From contig JAYKKI010000138.1 of the NCBI GenBank assembly GCA_039881145.1, forward strand, positions 3,154,001 through 3,218,000: a DNA stretch of 64,000 nucleotides, written 5' to 3'. The stretch comes from Druceiella hillmani. Its lineage: Eukaryota > Arthropoda > Insecta > Lepidoptera > Hepialidae. Positions 1-12,975 of the stretch are shown here, one piece after another. The position numbers and the translations under genes were made by a program. Below the pieces are notes generated by a model, which worked only from the letters and a program-made list of their open reading frames with translations, did no database searches and had not been told where the DNA came from. Numbering within the stretch: position 1 is the stretch's first letter; each line of letters begins with the position of its first letter.

Positions 1-3000
1 AAATTTCATGGAATTTGATTGACCATATTCAGATTAAGTTTTGAGGTACATTTATAAATTTAATCAGTTTTTTACTCAGTAATATTACAATTTAACATAT
101 CACCTGGCCACATCCCACTAATAATAAACGTAAATTTGATTAATTCATTTTTTAGTTTACGATTGATAAGTTATATTTTAGTTTTTGATTCTTACTGTAG
201 ATAAAGAAATGAAATTTTATCGTAGAAACTACCAGCAATTGCCTTTTTCCGATAACGTTTGGAAAATTTGATTTCTCCGACTTGCTATGTAACCTTTTTT
301 AAATAGGTTATATACTTGGTTTGTATTGGTTAATACATACTTCGGAATTTTGAAGACTATCGCCACTTAAAACGTTGATAAACGATGCAAGAAATATGTC
401 TCCATCAGAAAAATTATATCACATTTTGCATTAACAAATTTGGAACTTTGACTTCAATAAATAGTATCACATAATTTTTAATCATTATTCAAATAAATAA
501 ACAAATAAGAAAACAATACATTTCACTAACGTTTATAACGCATGTAATAAATTGCATCCCATATTATATACAGAATAATAATTTACATAAAAACTGTTAT
601 CCTAATCTATATATTTCAAAAGCCAAATTGAGTTTTTGTTTATTTTTTTATCTCGTTTCTTGAAATATTTGTAATGACAAATAATTCTCTTTCGGATATT
701 GAATAAATAAGGACGTTAAAAAACCGTTAAGATAATTATGTGTGCATTAATTTGGTAGTACAAAGATAGAACTAACAATAAAGTATTTTTTTCTGTTTCA
801 ATTATTCCATTTTCACATAAAGCAGACATTTCCTCTTGTCAATTCCACATAGAAATCCTAAGACACCTTGATCGACTCGTAACAAAAACAAAAATAAATT
901 TGGTTAAACCTCACACCTTTTCCTCTGCAACAATTTTAACACGAGCAATCTAACCTTATCCCAGACGCCCTCGAATAAACAAACGAAACACGCTTTAATA
1001 CTAAGCTCGCGTGCATAGATAAACAGCAAGACCAATTTAAATGCAGGTGACAAACTTTGAAGGTAAACTATCTATTATTTAATTTGCACGTTAAGCTGTT
1101 TTAAAGAAATAGATTTACCGTCGCTTGTTATCTATATCTTATGCGTAATCGTTATCTGACTCAAAAATTATGATGATCGTGGGAATATTTCATTCGCATC
1201 AAAATTAGATTGCTATGGGCACTAAGGACAAATCTGACAACAATGTCAACTATAATATAAAACTTCTGCTCTATAATCATTTTTGTGCTTTGTTGAAACG
1301 ATGGTATATTTTTACAAAAATATAAAGGATATTCTGGAGTAATGGATGGCTTCTGTTTTAGGCCTATCAAAGCAATCAGTGCTTCTAATTTTAAGTCAAT
1401 TAACTCATGAGATATATTTATTGGGCACTGTGTAGGAACCTCATATTGTACAAAAATCATGATCATCATGATAATATTTCTATACTTAGTAAAGTTTAAT
1501 TTTTATAAAATATCTTAACGCAATTTTTTAAATTTCACGAAAATCTAAAAATTTAAATACCCAAATCCTGTTGACACGAATCGTAGAGCTACTTGAATCA
1601 TAAATCTAGGTTGAACCATGTTTCATATATTTTCTGGTTAATTAATTAAACAAGCACATTTCGTGGACAATATATTTTGTGAACCACTGGGCAGATTAAT
1701 GAAATAGCCACTAAGTTTATTTGAAAGAAGTCTATTTTAATTAGCGATCCTATTAAATGTTTTAGTTAGTTATGATGATTTATGTTGAAATGTTGTTTAA
1801 ATATTAATTATAATGCTATTTTCATGATTGATTGAAAGTTTATTTCGTTAAAATGGTTTAAGACAAAAAAAATATTTTTCTTAAATTATTATCTTTTTCA
1901 TCCCCGCACCATAGTTTTAACCCAATAAGTGCAAAAAATTAATTTCGAGACTATGTAGACTTTTTCAGTTGAGATATCATAAATGTTTCCTTGTATGGCA
2001 TAAATGTTTCAATTCCCGTGCATTCATTCTTTCTGTCAGTGTAGATATTGTTATTGACGATATAAATATAATGTCACTTACTTCATATACTCACTTAAAT
2101 ATGATTCGGAAAGATATCCATGGACTAATATAAATTCCTATGTAAGATATGAATATCGCAGACTGACTGCACTTTCAGTAATATATTACACACTCAGATT
2201 TTGCGCTCATTTTCACGTAACAATTACATACAGTACCCTCCAAGAGAGATTAATTGCTGACTGCAGATCATAACCGGTAGGTCTTAATTAATTCCCTGGA
2301 AGAATGGAATATCAAACGATTCTTCGAAATGGCTTTTAATCTATTCGATTGATGCCTCCTATACATGACCTCTGGTTAAATATGCCATCTAATATTGGCG
2401 TTTGAACCCCAAGAAGCTTAATAGATACGTAATGGCGTGATTACGACCAATGTGTGTGCTTTATTAATTAGCTATCTTATGGTTTAAGTAATTTTCAAAT
2501 CAAATTTTAGCTGCTTAAGAAGTCATTAATCTTTAATAAATTTTCTAAAATATTTATAGTATGTATTTCATTCCACGAAAATAAGCAAATATTTTAACAT
2601 ACGTTTTTAACAAACATAAATTTGTATTGGGAGTTTTATATCTTATAAAGATTTCAAAATATTTTTTTTAAATCGTCAAGGAGTCAAAAATTAATTATAT
2701 TCTCTTGTATTATATTCAATGGATTGGTCCGTTTTGACAATATGATTATATTTACAATAACGCATTGTTACGAAATATACAAATACATATATTACGACAT
2801 AATGTCAGTTATTTTAAAACAGTTCTTATGTTACTAACACTACCAAGCAATATATACGTGGTTAGAAATTAAAAGTAATTTATTTCCATTTTCAGTGGTA
2901 TTTATTATCATAGTAAAATTACCAAGTCCAATCTTTGTCTACCGCTCCTTATTGCTGATTCATCTAGTATTTTAATCTCACTTCTATCAATATTACCTAA

Positions 3001-4437
3001 AGATTATCATTTTATTTATTTTGCATGACATTTAGTGATTTCAGCAATTATCTAACACCAAGATGTTTCGCGGTTTTTTCAACCAACATGACCTATTGAA
3101 CATAGGCATGATAACGATTTTGGCTTTGACATCTTACACAAATTTACTTGTTGATTAAGTTATACGTATATTCATTGCCTATGAAGACGTGTTAATCAAA
3201 AACATTTAAAAAGTGACCAGATATAACGGGTGTAAATGAAAGTAATAAGGTTCAAAGAAACGTAGGCCAAAATATATTATTTAAATAAGTTCATATCTAC
3301 AATAATATCAGGAAACTTTATTGTCTCAAAAAAACCTGGAGACAGACAGACTCGTAACTAAAAAATATTCAGTTACGAAATGAAAATAAATATTTTCATC
3401 TTATTTAATCTACATGCAGTAAGAGTAATTAAATTAATTTTCATAAAAATCTTATTTTGTATTATCGTATATATTATAAAATAGGATCAAGTCTCTATTT
3501 TCCTATGGATTTTCTTCCTCGAATAAAAATAAAAAATATTAAAAATGTGATGAAGTTTTATGACATCAAATAAACCTGTGTTTTGTCACTTAGTATCTCT
3601 TTCCTAACTTATCTAAAATATGAAATTTTTATGAAATAATTAAAATAACTACTATGGACATGCAAGCCATGGATTAAAAGTAATTAGGAAAATTCCTAGA
3701 AAGCGTTTAACAGTAATCAACTTCAGAACCAAAGTTAAGGATACTTTTGGAGAGTATCGGTGATTAAAAACATTCAAATCGATACATAGTGCAGTTCATA
3801 TTTTTAACAATGCAAAAATGATAATCGTTTAAAATTGACGTTAATTCTAATTTCATTTTTGTCCCTCTTTCTGCCAAAACGATCGAAAGAACTGAATTAC
3901 TACTTTCCTCAAAATGAATTATGGGGTAAAAATATATATAGTAGTTCAACTGAAAACTCCTAATGCAAAACTAACGTTTTCTTATTGAAAAACAATTAAC
4001 GCTACTCATGTTCCGCAAAGAACCTTTTTTAATTTGATCGATATGCCACATAACAGTTCAGCTTTTAGTCGCACATTACGTGAAGTGGTATAAACTACAA
4101 AATGTTTCTACCCACAAAATAATAAATTAAAACAACGACCTGTATTTCTATCCATCGTCGGCAATATGCGATCACGTATTTTTTCCTCTGGCTACGAATG
4201 AGTTTAACTATAAACCTCTTCCACACCATATTTTAAAATAAAGAAAAGAATACTTTATTCCAAGTATAAACATATTGGATCTTTTAACTAAAAGATAAGC
4301 CGTCATTTGTAATAGTAGAGTTAAATAAAATAACAAATGGGACTACGTATCCAGTAACACTTATTGATATATTAAAACAAAATTTTAAGAACTTCGAATG
4401 CAAACATCATGGTACATACTTGTCGTTTACAAACACG
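1..4437. other. AT-rich intergenic or intronic DNA, no gene recognised
   Basis: I see no coding region, RNA gene or recognisable mobile element here. Both strands are dense in stops, and the only open frames are about 60-100 codons with low-complexity, AT-driven composition. The base composition is the same as most of the window. Confidence 0.6.
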
Positions 4438-4482
4438 TTTATGCGTCATACAAAGGTATTTTAACTTTGTATGATGCATAAA
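4438..4482. repeat. Hairpin 1 of a tandem hairpin pair
   Basis: Two 18-nt arms (4438-4455 and 4465-4482) are inverted complements with one mismatch, around a 9-nt loop. The arm begins TTTATGCGTCATACAAAG and the other arm returns CTTTGTATGATGCATAAA. It lies only 13 bp before a second, perfect hairpin. Function is unknown. A small-RNA precursor, a template-switch scar or a foldback remnant are all possible. Confidence 0.85.
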
Positions 4483-4495
4483 CTTAGAATATTTC

Positions 4496-4530
4496 GGTTG
4501 AGCAATATGCTCCGAGCATATTGCTCAACC
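4496..4530. repeat. Hairpin 2, perfect 16-bp arms with 3-nt loop
   Basis: GGTTGAGCAATATGCT (4496-4511) is followed by loop CCG and then its exact reverse complement (4515-4530). The arms have no mismatch and the loop is minimal, which suggests a young palindrome. No flanking open reading frame or T-run makes it look like a terminator, and this is a eukaryotic sequence. Confidence 0.9.
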
Positions 4531-5032
4531 TAAAATACACTTTTCAAATGAGATAACAGCTTACACCAACTAACTAAACCTGCCAAGGTGACCAGAAAAT
4601 GAAGTTAAAATAAGTGAATATAATATGTCACACGTGTGGCCACATTAAACCACAAAGTGATTATTTGGACCCTAGCTTATTAGTTACTAACATATTTTTC
4701 GGTTAATGTACTCGTATGTGCGTACAAATATTATTATTGTTTTACAACATAGGACTGACGAATAGATTTAATAATTGAAATAGTTGTATTGATAGATTTC
4801 ATGTCATTTACTAAAATCAATGTGTTTATAACGTTAAATTAACTTTTATTGCTGAATATCATATAAAACTAAAATAAAGTTTTAGGAGTACGCTGACATG
4901 CTATATCGGGCTAGGCTACATTAGCTCGTTAAAAAAGAAAGTTGCAGACTTCTATTAAAATTTCAAGCATATTAAATCATTAATTTCAAGTTACACAAAT
5001 TGCGGATAAGCTCTTAAAAAATGATATTAATC
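4531..5032. other. AT-rich spacer, nothing recognised
   Basis: No gene or repeat is visible between the hairpin pair and the LINE fragment. Confidence 0.5.
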
Positions 5033-5041
5033 AATATCTTT

Positions 5042-5701
5042 ATTCTCGCAGCAGACCACCGACCAGACATAGCCTCACAAAAACTCCAAACAAGCCTTGA
5101 CCAAATATCACAGTGGCTGCAAGATTGGCGAATCAAAGTTAACGAAATCAAATCAATACAAGTTACTTTTACTACTAAACGAGATACGTGTCCGGCAGTA
5201 AACCTAAATGGAGTACAGTTACCGCAAGCCGATTACGCGAAATACCTTGGCGTGTATCTCGACAGACGTCTGACATGGTCCAAACACATCCTGACCAAAC
5301 GGTGTGCAGCGGGCCAAAAAGTGCGATACATGTACTGGCTCCTTAACAAAAACTCTCAATTGTCGCTCGAAAATAAACTATTAATTTATAAATGCACGAT
5401 CAAGCCTATATGGACTTATGGCCTACAACTGTGGGGGACCGCGGCAAAATCAAATATTGAAATACTACAAAGGTTTCAATCAAAAACGCTAAGAATGATA
5501 GCTGGTGCACCTTGGTATGTCACAAACAACAGACTCCATTTGGAGCTTGGCATAAAATTGGTCCAAGAAGAAATCTCAGAGATGATACAGACATACAGAG
5601 ACCGAATCGCTAATCATCCCAATCCACTGGCTATAAACCTGATGAACCCAATAACGGCACCCAGAAGGCTTAAGAAAAAACTTCCCCAAGATCTTATATA
5701 G
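5042..5701 (+). pseudogene. LINE ORF2 C-terminal fragment (jockey-like reverse transcriptase thumb and C-terminus)
   Basis: About 220 codons are open. The recognisable part starts at ILAADHRPDIASQKLQ, just after where the YADDT palm motif should be. LQDWRIKVNEIKS follows (the W-L-x-K-W-x-(I/L)-K-x-N-x-x-K-(S/T) thumb motif of jockey-type RTs), then YLGVYLDRRLTWSKHI, then the conserved block around PIWTYGLQLWG and LQRFQSKTLRMIAGAPWYV, and finally the basic end RRLKKKLPQDLI. The whole order matches insect jockey-clade ORF2 proteins. The ATG at 5021 belongs to flanking DNA and gives a chance start, so this is not a functional gene. No frameshift is seen inside the surviving part, so the insertion may be fairly recent. 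Confidence 0.9.
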
Positions 5702-5805
5702 GGGCAAAATGAAATGAGTTCAAAAGGACGAACTCAGTACAAGACATGCTAACATACGCATCAATTGCTGAATGTCTCAAATGACAGATTGATACAAAAA
5801 AAAAA
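5042..5805 (+). mobile_element. 5'-truncated jockey-like non-LTR retrotransposon (LINE) copy
   Basis: The copy begins abruptly inside the reverse transcriptase ORF, continues through the ORF stop at 5699-5701 and about 90 bp of 3' UTR, and ends in an A-rich tail (5795-5805). The 9-mer AATATCTTT occurs just before the copy (5033-5041) and again at the tail (5804-5812). This is a plausible target-site duplication, although its first A residues merge with the tail. Severe 5' truncation plus an A tail is the usual product of target-primed reverse transcription. It is a dead copy because it lacks the endonuclease, the RT fingers and the catalytic palm. Confidence 0.85.
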
Positions 5806-5812
5806 TATCTTT

Positions 5813-5836
5813 GCAGTGGACATTGCAGTGGACATT
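5813..5836. repeat. 12-bp direct duplication
   Basis: GCAGTGGACATT occurs twice in tandem directly after the LINE tail and its probable target duplication. It could be part of the insertion scar or an independent slippage event. Confidence 0.7.
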
Positions 5837-7479
5837 TGCTTTACCCAGCTTTTCTCAAAGCCTTCTTACATCTCGGCCCCATGGTTCGACTCATACCAAC
5901 TTTTTGTCAGTACCTTTTCTTCCACTGCGTCGGGTTAGCTCTTCGCCACCGTAATCTCAGATTGACAATTGCGATATTGAGTTTAAGGTCTTATTTACGA
6001 CGTCGATGTGACTTAGATGAGGGACAATTGATTGTAATAATTCCCCCAGGGATGCAAGGATGAAGTTACATTAAATAATTTATTTATTAGAATTGTGTAC
6101 AACTAATCTAAAGATCGGTTTGATACTCAGCCATTTTCAAAAATTTGTAGTTGTAGCTATGCTTGTCGGTAGCATATATCTCAGCTATATGATGGAGTCA
6201 ACATATTTTGTGGCTGGGGCAAGATTTACTTGTAATGCTATAAAAATGTCCTACTTTGGTAGAAGTATTGAACTACTCACATTATATTTGTTATCGAATT
6301 TGAAACCCTTCTTTTTGCTGTCCTTCTCGTCTATTACAATGGATATACAGTCTGTGACTCATTCATTGCTCTTTTTTCATTTAGTGACCTTTTGAATTGC
6401 GATGGATCTTAGTACGAATTTCCAAATGATTAATAGATTTAGATTTTTTCATATATATTTCACATTTCATTTAACAACTCAACAAATATATTGCATATGT
6501 AATTGTCTACTGAGTAAGACTAATTTAAATTTTTTTTTTGCCTTTTTGGGGGTAAATTTTTCTTAAATAAATTTTTTCGATAATTTTTACTTTACTATTT
6601 TCAGAGATATAGGAAAGCATGTTTCTATTAGCATATCCAATAATGTCTCTAGAGTCGTTAAATCCAAAAAAAATATAACTTGGAAATCCTTTCAATTAAT
6701 GTTTTACTGTTCCTTACTCTATGCCAAATTTTATTTTTTATGTCGAACACGACCATAAAAGACAAATGTGATAAGAAGAACCTTATGAAGTTTTATATTT
6801 TGATATTTTGAAAGATTTGATATTTAGAATAAAATATATAGAAGTTTTGATATTTCGGAATAATAAATATGTAAAGAAAAAAATTGCAAAATACAGAAAT
6901 ATACCCTCAAAAGTAGAAAAAGTACAATTATTTTTCAAAAATTGACAATCAAGCGCTCATTTGCTTAATGGAGTCCTGCAATAAAAACTCCATTTTTATA
7001 TTTTGTCGATCGGAACTCAATAAAGGGTCTTGAGTACAGAAATTATTGAAAAAAAACCTGTAATATCAATTGAATTTTTAGGCTGAGTTAAAGTTATCCA
7101 CTTTAGCACTTATTTTTGTCACATTATTTAATTGTTAATAGTCATCAATGTCAAGACTTCTAAAAAAAAAGCACTTGAAAATACACCTCTGACCTTCTTT
7201 ATTTTGTGCATTACATAAATTAATTTATTCATTAATAATACGAATTCACATCATCAAAGTTATTACGTAACATATAATATCACCGTTATGTTACGTTCGT
7301 TCCACTTAAAAGAGAAGGTCCTTTTCAATCGGATTAGATACTTTTTGTTCTGCTCTAAACGCCTGTACTATTTTCCAGTACTTTTTAAATATTATTAATT
7401 TTCAAATCAAAAATAATACTAAACTATATTCGAGCGCATCAATCTAATCTGTTATTAGAGCAGCTAAGCTGTTTTTATC
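5837..7479. other. No gene recognised
   Basis: The part from 5837 to about 6400 is somewhat richer in GC than its surroundings and holds two unrelated open frames of 75 and 100 codons on the plus strand. Neither product resembles a family I know. The GC content hints at another decayed element, but I cannot name it. From 6400 onward the sequence is ordinary AT-rich DNA. Confidence 0.4.
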
Positions 7480-7830
7480 AAACTAACATTGCCAACCTAT
7501 TTTTGATCAGATTATCTCTTCTAGTAGATTAAAAATGCCTGCCTATTTTTAAATAAAATAAGTGTCTACCTATTTTTGGGAAGTTTAATAATGCCAACTT
7601 TTTTTACCAACTAACAATGCCGGCTTATTTTTAGACAGATTAACGACGCCAACTTATTTTTAAGCAAAATAAAGATGAAAGAACTTATTTTTAAGCAAAA
7701 TAAAAAAGCATATCCGAACAGATTAACAATGCTAACCTATTTTTAACCAAAGTAACAATGCCAACAGAGTTCTGAGCAGATCAGTAACGTCAACTTGTTG
7801 TTAAACTGTCAATCTACTTTCGCCCAGATT
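7480..7830. repeat. Degenerate 30-bp minisatellite, about ten units
   Basis: The core AATGCCAACCTATTTTTA and variants recur about every 30 bp: 'GCCAACCTATTTTTG', 'GCCTGCCTATTTTTA', 'GTCTACCTATTTTTG', 'GCCGGCTTATTTTTA', 'GCCAACTTATTTTTA' and 'GCTAACCTATTTTTA', with diverged units at the 3' end. A variable linker follows each core (often ATTAACA or AAAATAA). Units differ by point changes and small indels, so this is an old array. Stops occur in the frames, so it is not a coding repeat. Confidence 0.85.
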
Positions 7831-8349
7831 AATAAAGTCGGGAATAAATTGCCTTTAGTTGGACATGTCTGTTCTTTTTATAGGTTTTTAATTTTCCTAG
7901 ATAAATGTTTCAACGACATACCGACAAGCAGTATGTTTAAAAAACCCTCCGCAGATTTTCCTTTCGTTCTTTTCTTTGACAATAATTCCAAAACGTATTT
8001 TGGTTCAATTCGGATCAATTATGCAATGTAAGGTCCTGCTCATAACCATTTCAATATCTGTGCGGGTAACCATTTCAATTTATTTTGGCGTTTCTTATAT
8101 TATCTTTTAGTTTAGTGCGTTTTTCTCTATTGACCTTTGGCAGATTGTATTACATGCCTTGTTGTGCTCTTAGATTTGACATATGCGAATTAAGCCTGGC
8201 AGGAGGCATACATCTGTTATTTTCCTTTTAAAGTACATAGAGAGAATGAATTTAAATACGTCTTTGTATTTTCACAATCTATTCCAGGTAATCGTTATGA
8301 ATCTAATCAAGTCTGGGGTTTATTTTTTAAGGTATACAATTTTCCCATT
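7831..8349. other. No gene recognised
   Basis: Nothing supportable lies between the minisatellite and the (TA)n tract. One open frame of 78 codons begins inside the minisatellite and has no recognisable product. Confidence 0.4.
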
Positions 8350-8500
<151 letters not shown>

Positions 8501-10504
8501 GAATTCATCGACATATTAACAAACAATCCTCTTAATTGTTATGGGAGTGGTAATGCTACGGGTAACCTATTTTGTCTTCGATATTCTCATTTAGAAGCCT
8601 ACATTTCAGCAGATTAAAAAAATTTTCGAAAATAAATTATGTATTGGATAAATGTACAAAATTCTCAATTTTTAATCAAGAGTTTTACCCTTAGTGTATT
8701 GCATAAAATAATTTCGGTTTAAATTTATAAAAAACGTAAATTCCAGTATAACATTGGACATATGAAACATGTTTAATGTCAAACTGTGACTTGACATATT
8801 TTCTTCAGTACTTACATATATTATGGAAACCAAAAAATTACCCAGTTTGATATTGATAACATATAAAGAGACACAATTTATAAAGAATTTATCTGAAATC
8901 GTACCTATTCATATATTTTTAATTGTTAAAAGTAAATATTAGTTCGTATAACTCACGATCAGTATGCTATTTATAGTGTTCAAATGTGTAAAAGTAGTTT
9001 TTATGCAAATATTTTATTTCACTAATGATATTCTAAATATTTAACATATATAGTAACAAATATAGTGATAGCATTTCATTTCTAAGAATCGTTTGTTGCA
9101 GATATTTATTTAAAGAAAATTATGGTTTTGCATCAATAAAATATTTAGAAATCAGTTGGAAATCAATAACTTTCTCATTGGAAATTGTGCAAATTTTTCT
9201 CATGCAAATTTTCGATTGGAAATAAATCTGAAAAGTTTACAGTTCAAACTTCATCAATTATTCACAAATGGTCTTATAAAACTCATTATTTAATAGTAAT
9301 AGGTAAAATAACGTATAGGATCAGAAAAGATACAAAAAATAACAGAGATCAAAAAGATATTAGAGGTACTGATATTATAAATTGACTATTACGATATATT
9401 TTTATAAAATTTTAAGGCATGTACTTCGAGAGTACCAGAAATTTAAATGCATTCAAAAATTAAAAATTTCTAAGTTTTTAAATAACATAAATTCAAGAAT
9501 AAAGTGATCTGGTCAATATGTAAGTTATTGTATTATTATTGAATTCAATTCATAATGTTATTGTATTATTATTGAATTCATCACAATGTCAAACTGAATT
9601 CATATCGCATTAAACATCAACATAAAAATTCTGCCTCCGAATTTTATATACATCTTTGAATCGAAATAACCGAAATAAAGAAAAACGGCAAAGTCGATAT
9701 AGTCGATTCGTTAGCCGTTCGCAAGGATACAGATATCGAAAGCATTGTAAAAAAGTATTTTTTTTCCATTAAACCGCCTCCAATATATTTTTCTGCAATT
9801 AAAAGTTTCCCCATCGCAGGTAAATAACCGCTAAGTCGGGGTAGTTGTTTGTTTTTTTATTATCCACCGCTCTGGCCGTTCAGTCTTTTTTTTATTTGAC
9901 TTAACTCCCTTCCGCCCTTCACCCAAACTTATTTATGTTAGGAGCGTTAACTGTGAGTATTCATCGATATTATGTTTACCTTCGATTGTTTTGACGCGAC
10001 GAAAACTTTGTATAATGAGAGCTTTTCGTTTGACGTCTGGGATATGAAAAGCTTGGTGGTAATTTTTATTTTTGGAAAGGTTGAGATGGTATGTTATAAA
10101 AACATTATGCTGCGTGATACATTGGGTTGGCCAATAAGTTTTTAACCCCAAGTTACTGTCAACCAATTTATAATAGTAAAGCAATTTATATTTTAGTTTT
10201 GGAGGTCTTCTGTAATATCAAATTTTTTTTCACGAGGATGGAAAATTAGGTTAATAAACGAGTTTGTTTTCCATTAAATATTTATCCATTATTTAATACG
10301 ATGAACGATGCATGTTATATATCATAATATAGTCAAACATTAATTAAATGTTGTTATATATTTTATATTAAATTTATTCTCTTCATTTTTAAACTTATCA
10401 AAAGCCAAAACTTACTTGTGTAAAAAAGTAGAATGTAGTCTGGAAGTTAATATTTGTCAGATTTTTATTAAAATCAGAATATTCCTATCGATGATTCCCT
10501 CGAC
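8501..10504. other. AT-rich, no gene recognised
   Basis: The only structure I see is a short imperfect direct repeat at about 9533-9590 (TTATTGTATTATTATTGAAT twice, about 32 bp apart). Confidence 0.5.
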
Positions 10505-10540
10505 ATGCTTGACCCTAAAATATCATTTAGGGTCAAGCAT
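10505..10540. repeat. Perfect 15-bp inverted repeat (hairpin)
   Basis: ATGCTTGACCCTAAA (10505-10519) is separated by the 6-nt loop ATATCA from its exact reverse complement (10526-10540). The stem is perfect and the composition is balanced, unlike the AT-rich flanks. Confidence 0.9.
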
Positions 10541-12750
10541 CTCGAGAAAAAACCTAACCCTCATAAAACCACTCACGCAATTTTACTTTTGTAAAATTTA
10601 TATGAAATATATAGAGATATTTTTAAAAATATGCACGCGTAATATGTTGCCCCTCCTCTATTTCTGAAACTGCAAATTTAAACATTATAAAAAAATAACA
10701 TTACTCAGAATTTATCTAAATTTCACCGGAAAATTACAGCGATGAATCGAAATTTTATAGTTTTTTTAGATATTCACGATAATCTGCGGCTATAAAGGAT
10801 ATACTAAGCTATATATCTACATGGTGAAATGTAATATTATTATTTTTAAATAGTTTGCTAGGGCTACTAAGTACTCGTGAAAGTTGACATATGCCTACAC
10901 GGGTACGACATCCTCATAGTGAGTATTCTACTCCGACTTAACCTGTTAAATTCATATATTTACAGCATAATACGATTCTTATATTCGTAACTCATTGCAT
11001 TTTGGGTGTCTTTAAAAAATCGCCCTCATAGTAATAAGTATGTGACCTTCGCTATTTAACTTGCAGTGCAGATTTTATATGCAAATAATAAATGTATAAA
11101 ACCTATTATTAATGGAAGCGAATATTGTCTGAACAAGAGAACACAAGTCAAATATATTATAGTGATTACAAATAATGGAAAAATTAGGTGAATAATGTTA
11201 TAAAAAAAGATAATTCCACAACACTTAAAGCATCGTATTTAGTAGCAGGACGGCTGGTTACTTTGCTTCAATACAGTATTTAGACTAATGTTGACCCATT
11301 TGCTTTACAAATAACATTCACATTCAGCGCAATTTCAGGCACAAAAGGACCAGGTCTGCCAATAAGGATCGCGCTTTTATCCTTAATGTTAGTAAATATA
11401 TTTTCATCTATTTAATCACTTGTAAAGCTCGTGTTTTTGTTTTGTTAATAGTTTAGTTTATGGTTCGCCTGCACTATATGTATTTAATACGGGCTCCGTT
11501 AAGGGTGGAAGTGCGTTTTAAGGATCACACATTAATTGAAACTACTATCTGCGTTAAACTACATCGCCACATCACCTCGTCGCCCTAACAAAGTCAAGTG
11601 AAAAGTTTAGTAAAAAGCAATTATTTAAAATATTAGCTGTTTAGTTTATTTATTTTAAATCCTAATGAAAATATAATATAACACAATACTTTATATTAAG
11701 TTATAAAATGTCGATGCTATTAGGATAAATTTACCCAATTTGCTCATGGGCCTTTTCTTGGGTGCGTCATGTTACGTGCATCTATTATAATTACTCAACA
11801 AATAAAATTAGGTTGTGTTATTTTTTAATGACGTTATTTATAACACCAAGAATAATATTAATATAAATTACAAGACAAATTTAATGAACAAATAAAGTTT
11901 TTTAAAGATTAATTAAACTAGATTATTTACACATACCTATAATCTCCATTACCAAATTAAGACAGTGTGCATGCCTATAACCACTAACTTCGCTGTTGAA
12001 TATATCACCGACTTTGCTTATCATAATTGTGCCATTTATTGAAAAGTTTAATCCCAATTTTTAAATCCGCTAAAATATAAATTACTTTTGTCGCAAGTAG
12101 CCATTACTTTCGCTCGTTTTGCAAAAGATTGTTAAGAATCACATACACATTCATCCACATTAAGATTCATACCGTGCACATGTAAAATATGTATACTGAT
12201 ATTAATTTATAAATTATTACTACGCAATAAAAAACCGCATTCGTTACTCAAACACACTCTCATGCACACGAACTGTAACACCCACATGCATAGATTAGGG
12301 TATACAAACATAAAACCAGTATTTTTAATAGGTGTCGTTTTTCTACGTAATTTTCATCGTATCTCTCTGCACTCAATCATAAGCCATCATCAAAAATATA
12401 AAAAGGCTTATCGTTATTTTCATCGATGAAAGAGTTTATTGTTAAAATAAATGTAAAGAAGCGCAAGAAAATTTTAATAACAAAAAAGCCCAATTAAAAT
12501 AATTACTGACGTATATGTATCTCGGTCTTATTCATGAAATTGAATTCGAAAAATTTCATTCAATTTATAACAGGATATTATCTGTTAATATTTCAAACGT
12601 CCGATTAAATAAATGAAACAATTGAGGTTCACTTTTGAATTTTATCAAGTGATTCAAAATTTTGTAAAAATATTGAAATCTTTGGTTATTTTGCTTTAAA
12701 TAGAGTAGAGTAGTTGCTTACAATATATAACACATAAAATACCGTGCGTT
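10541..12750. other. No gene recognised
   Basis: This is AT-rich sequence with scattered, slightly GC-richer patches (around 11.3-11.6 kb) but no open frame, RNA gene or repeat I can name. Confidence 0.5.
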
Positions 12751-12975
12751 TGGAATCCCTTATATCACTGATTTTTTTTTCTTTTAAATATCTACCCTTT
12801 AATTCTTTTTATAGTACTAAAGGCTACCTTCGTGCAAAATTTCATTGTCATATGACAATGGCAACCCGTCATCATTATTTTTCTAAACAACGGTTTTAGA
12901 AGACTTAGTTGCATGCAAGCTATATTATGATCAAAATACATATTTTATAATACAAAACAATGGAAAATTAATTTA

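Noticed and set aside
5836..6395. Two plus-strand frames of 75 and 100 codons after the LINE copy
   Set aside because: No recognisable domain and no shared frame; hydrophobic composition follows from T-rich sequence.
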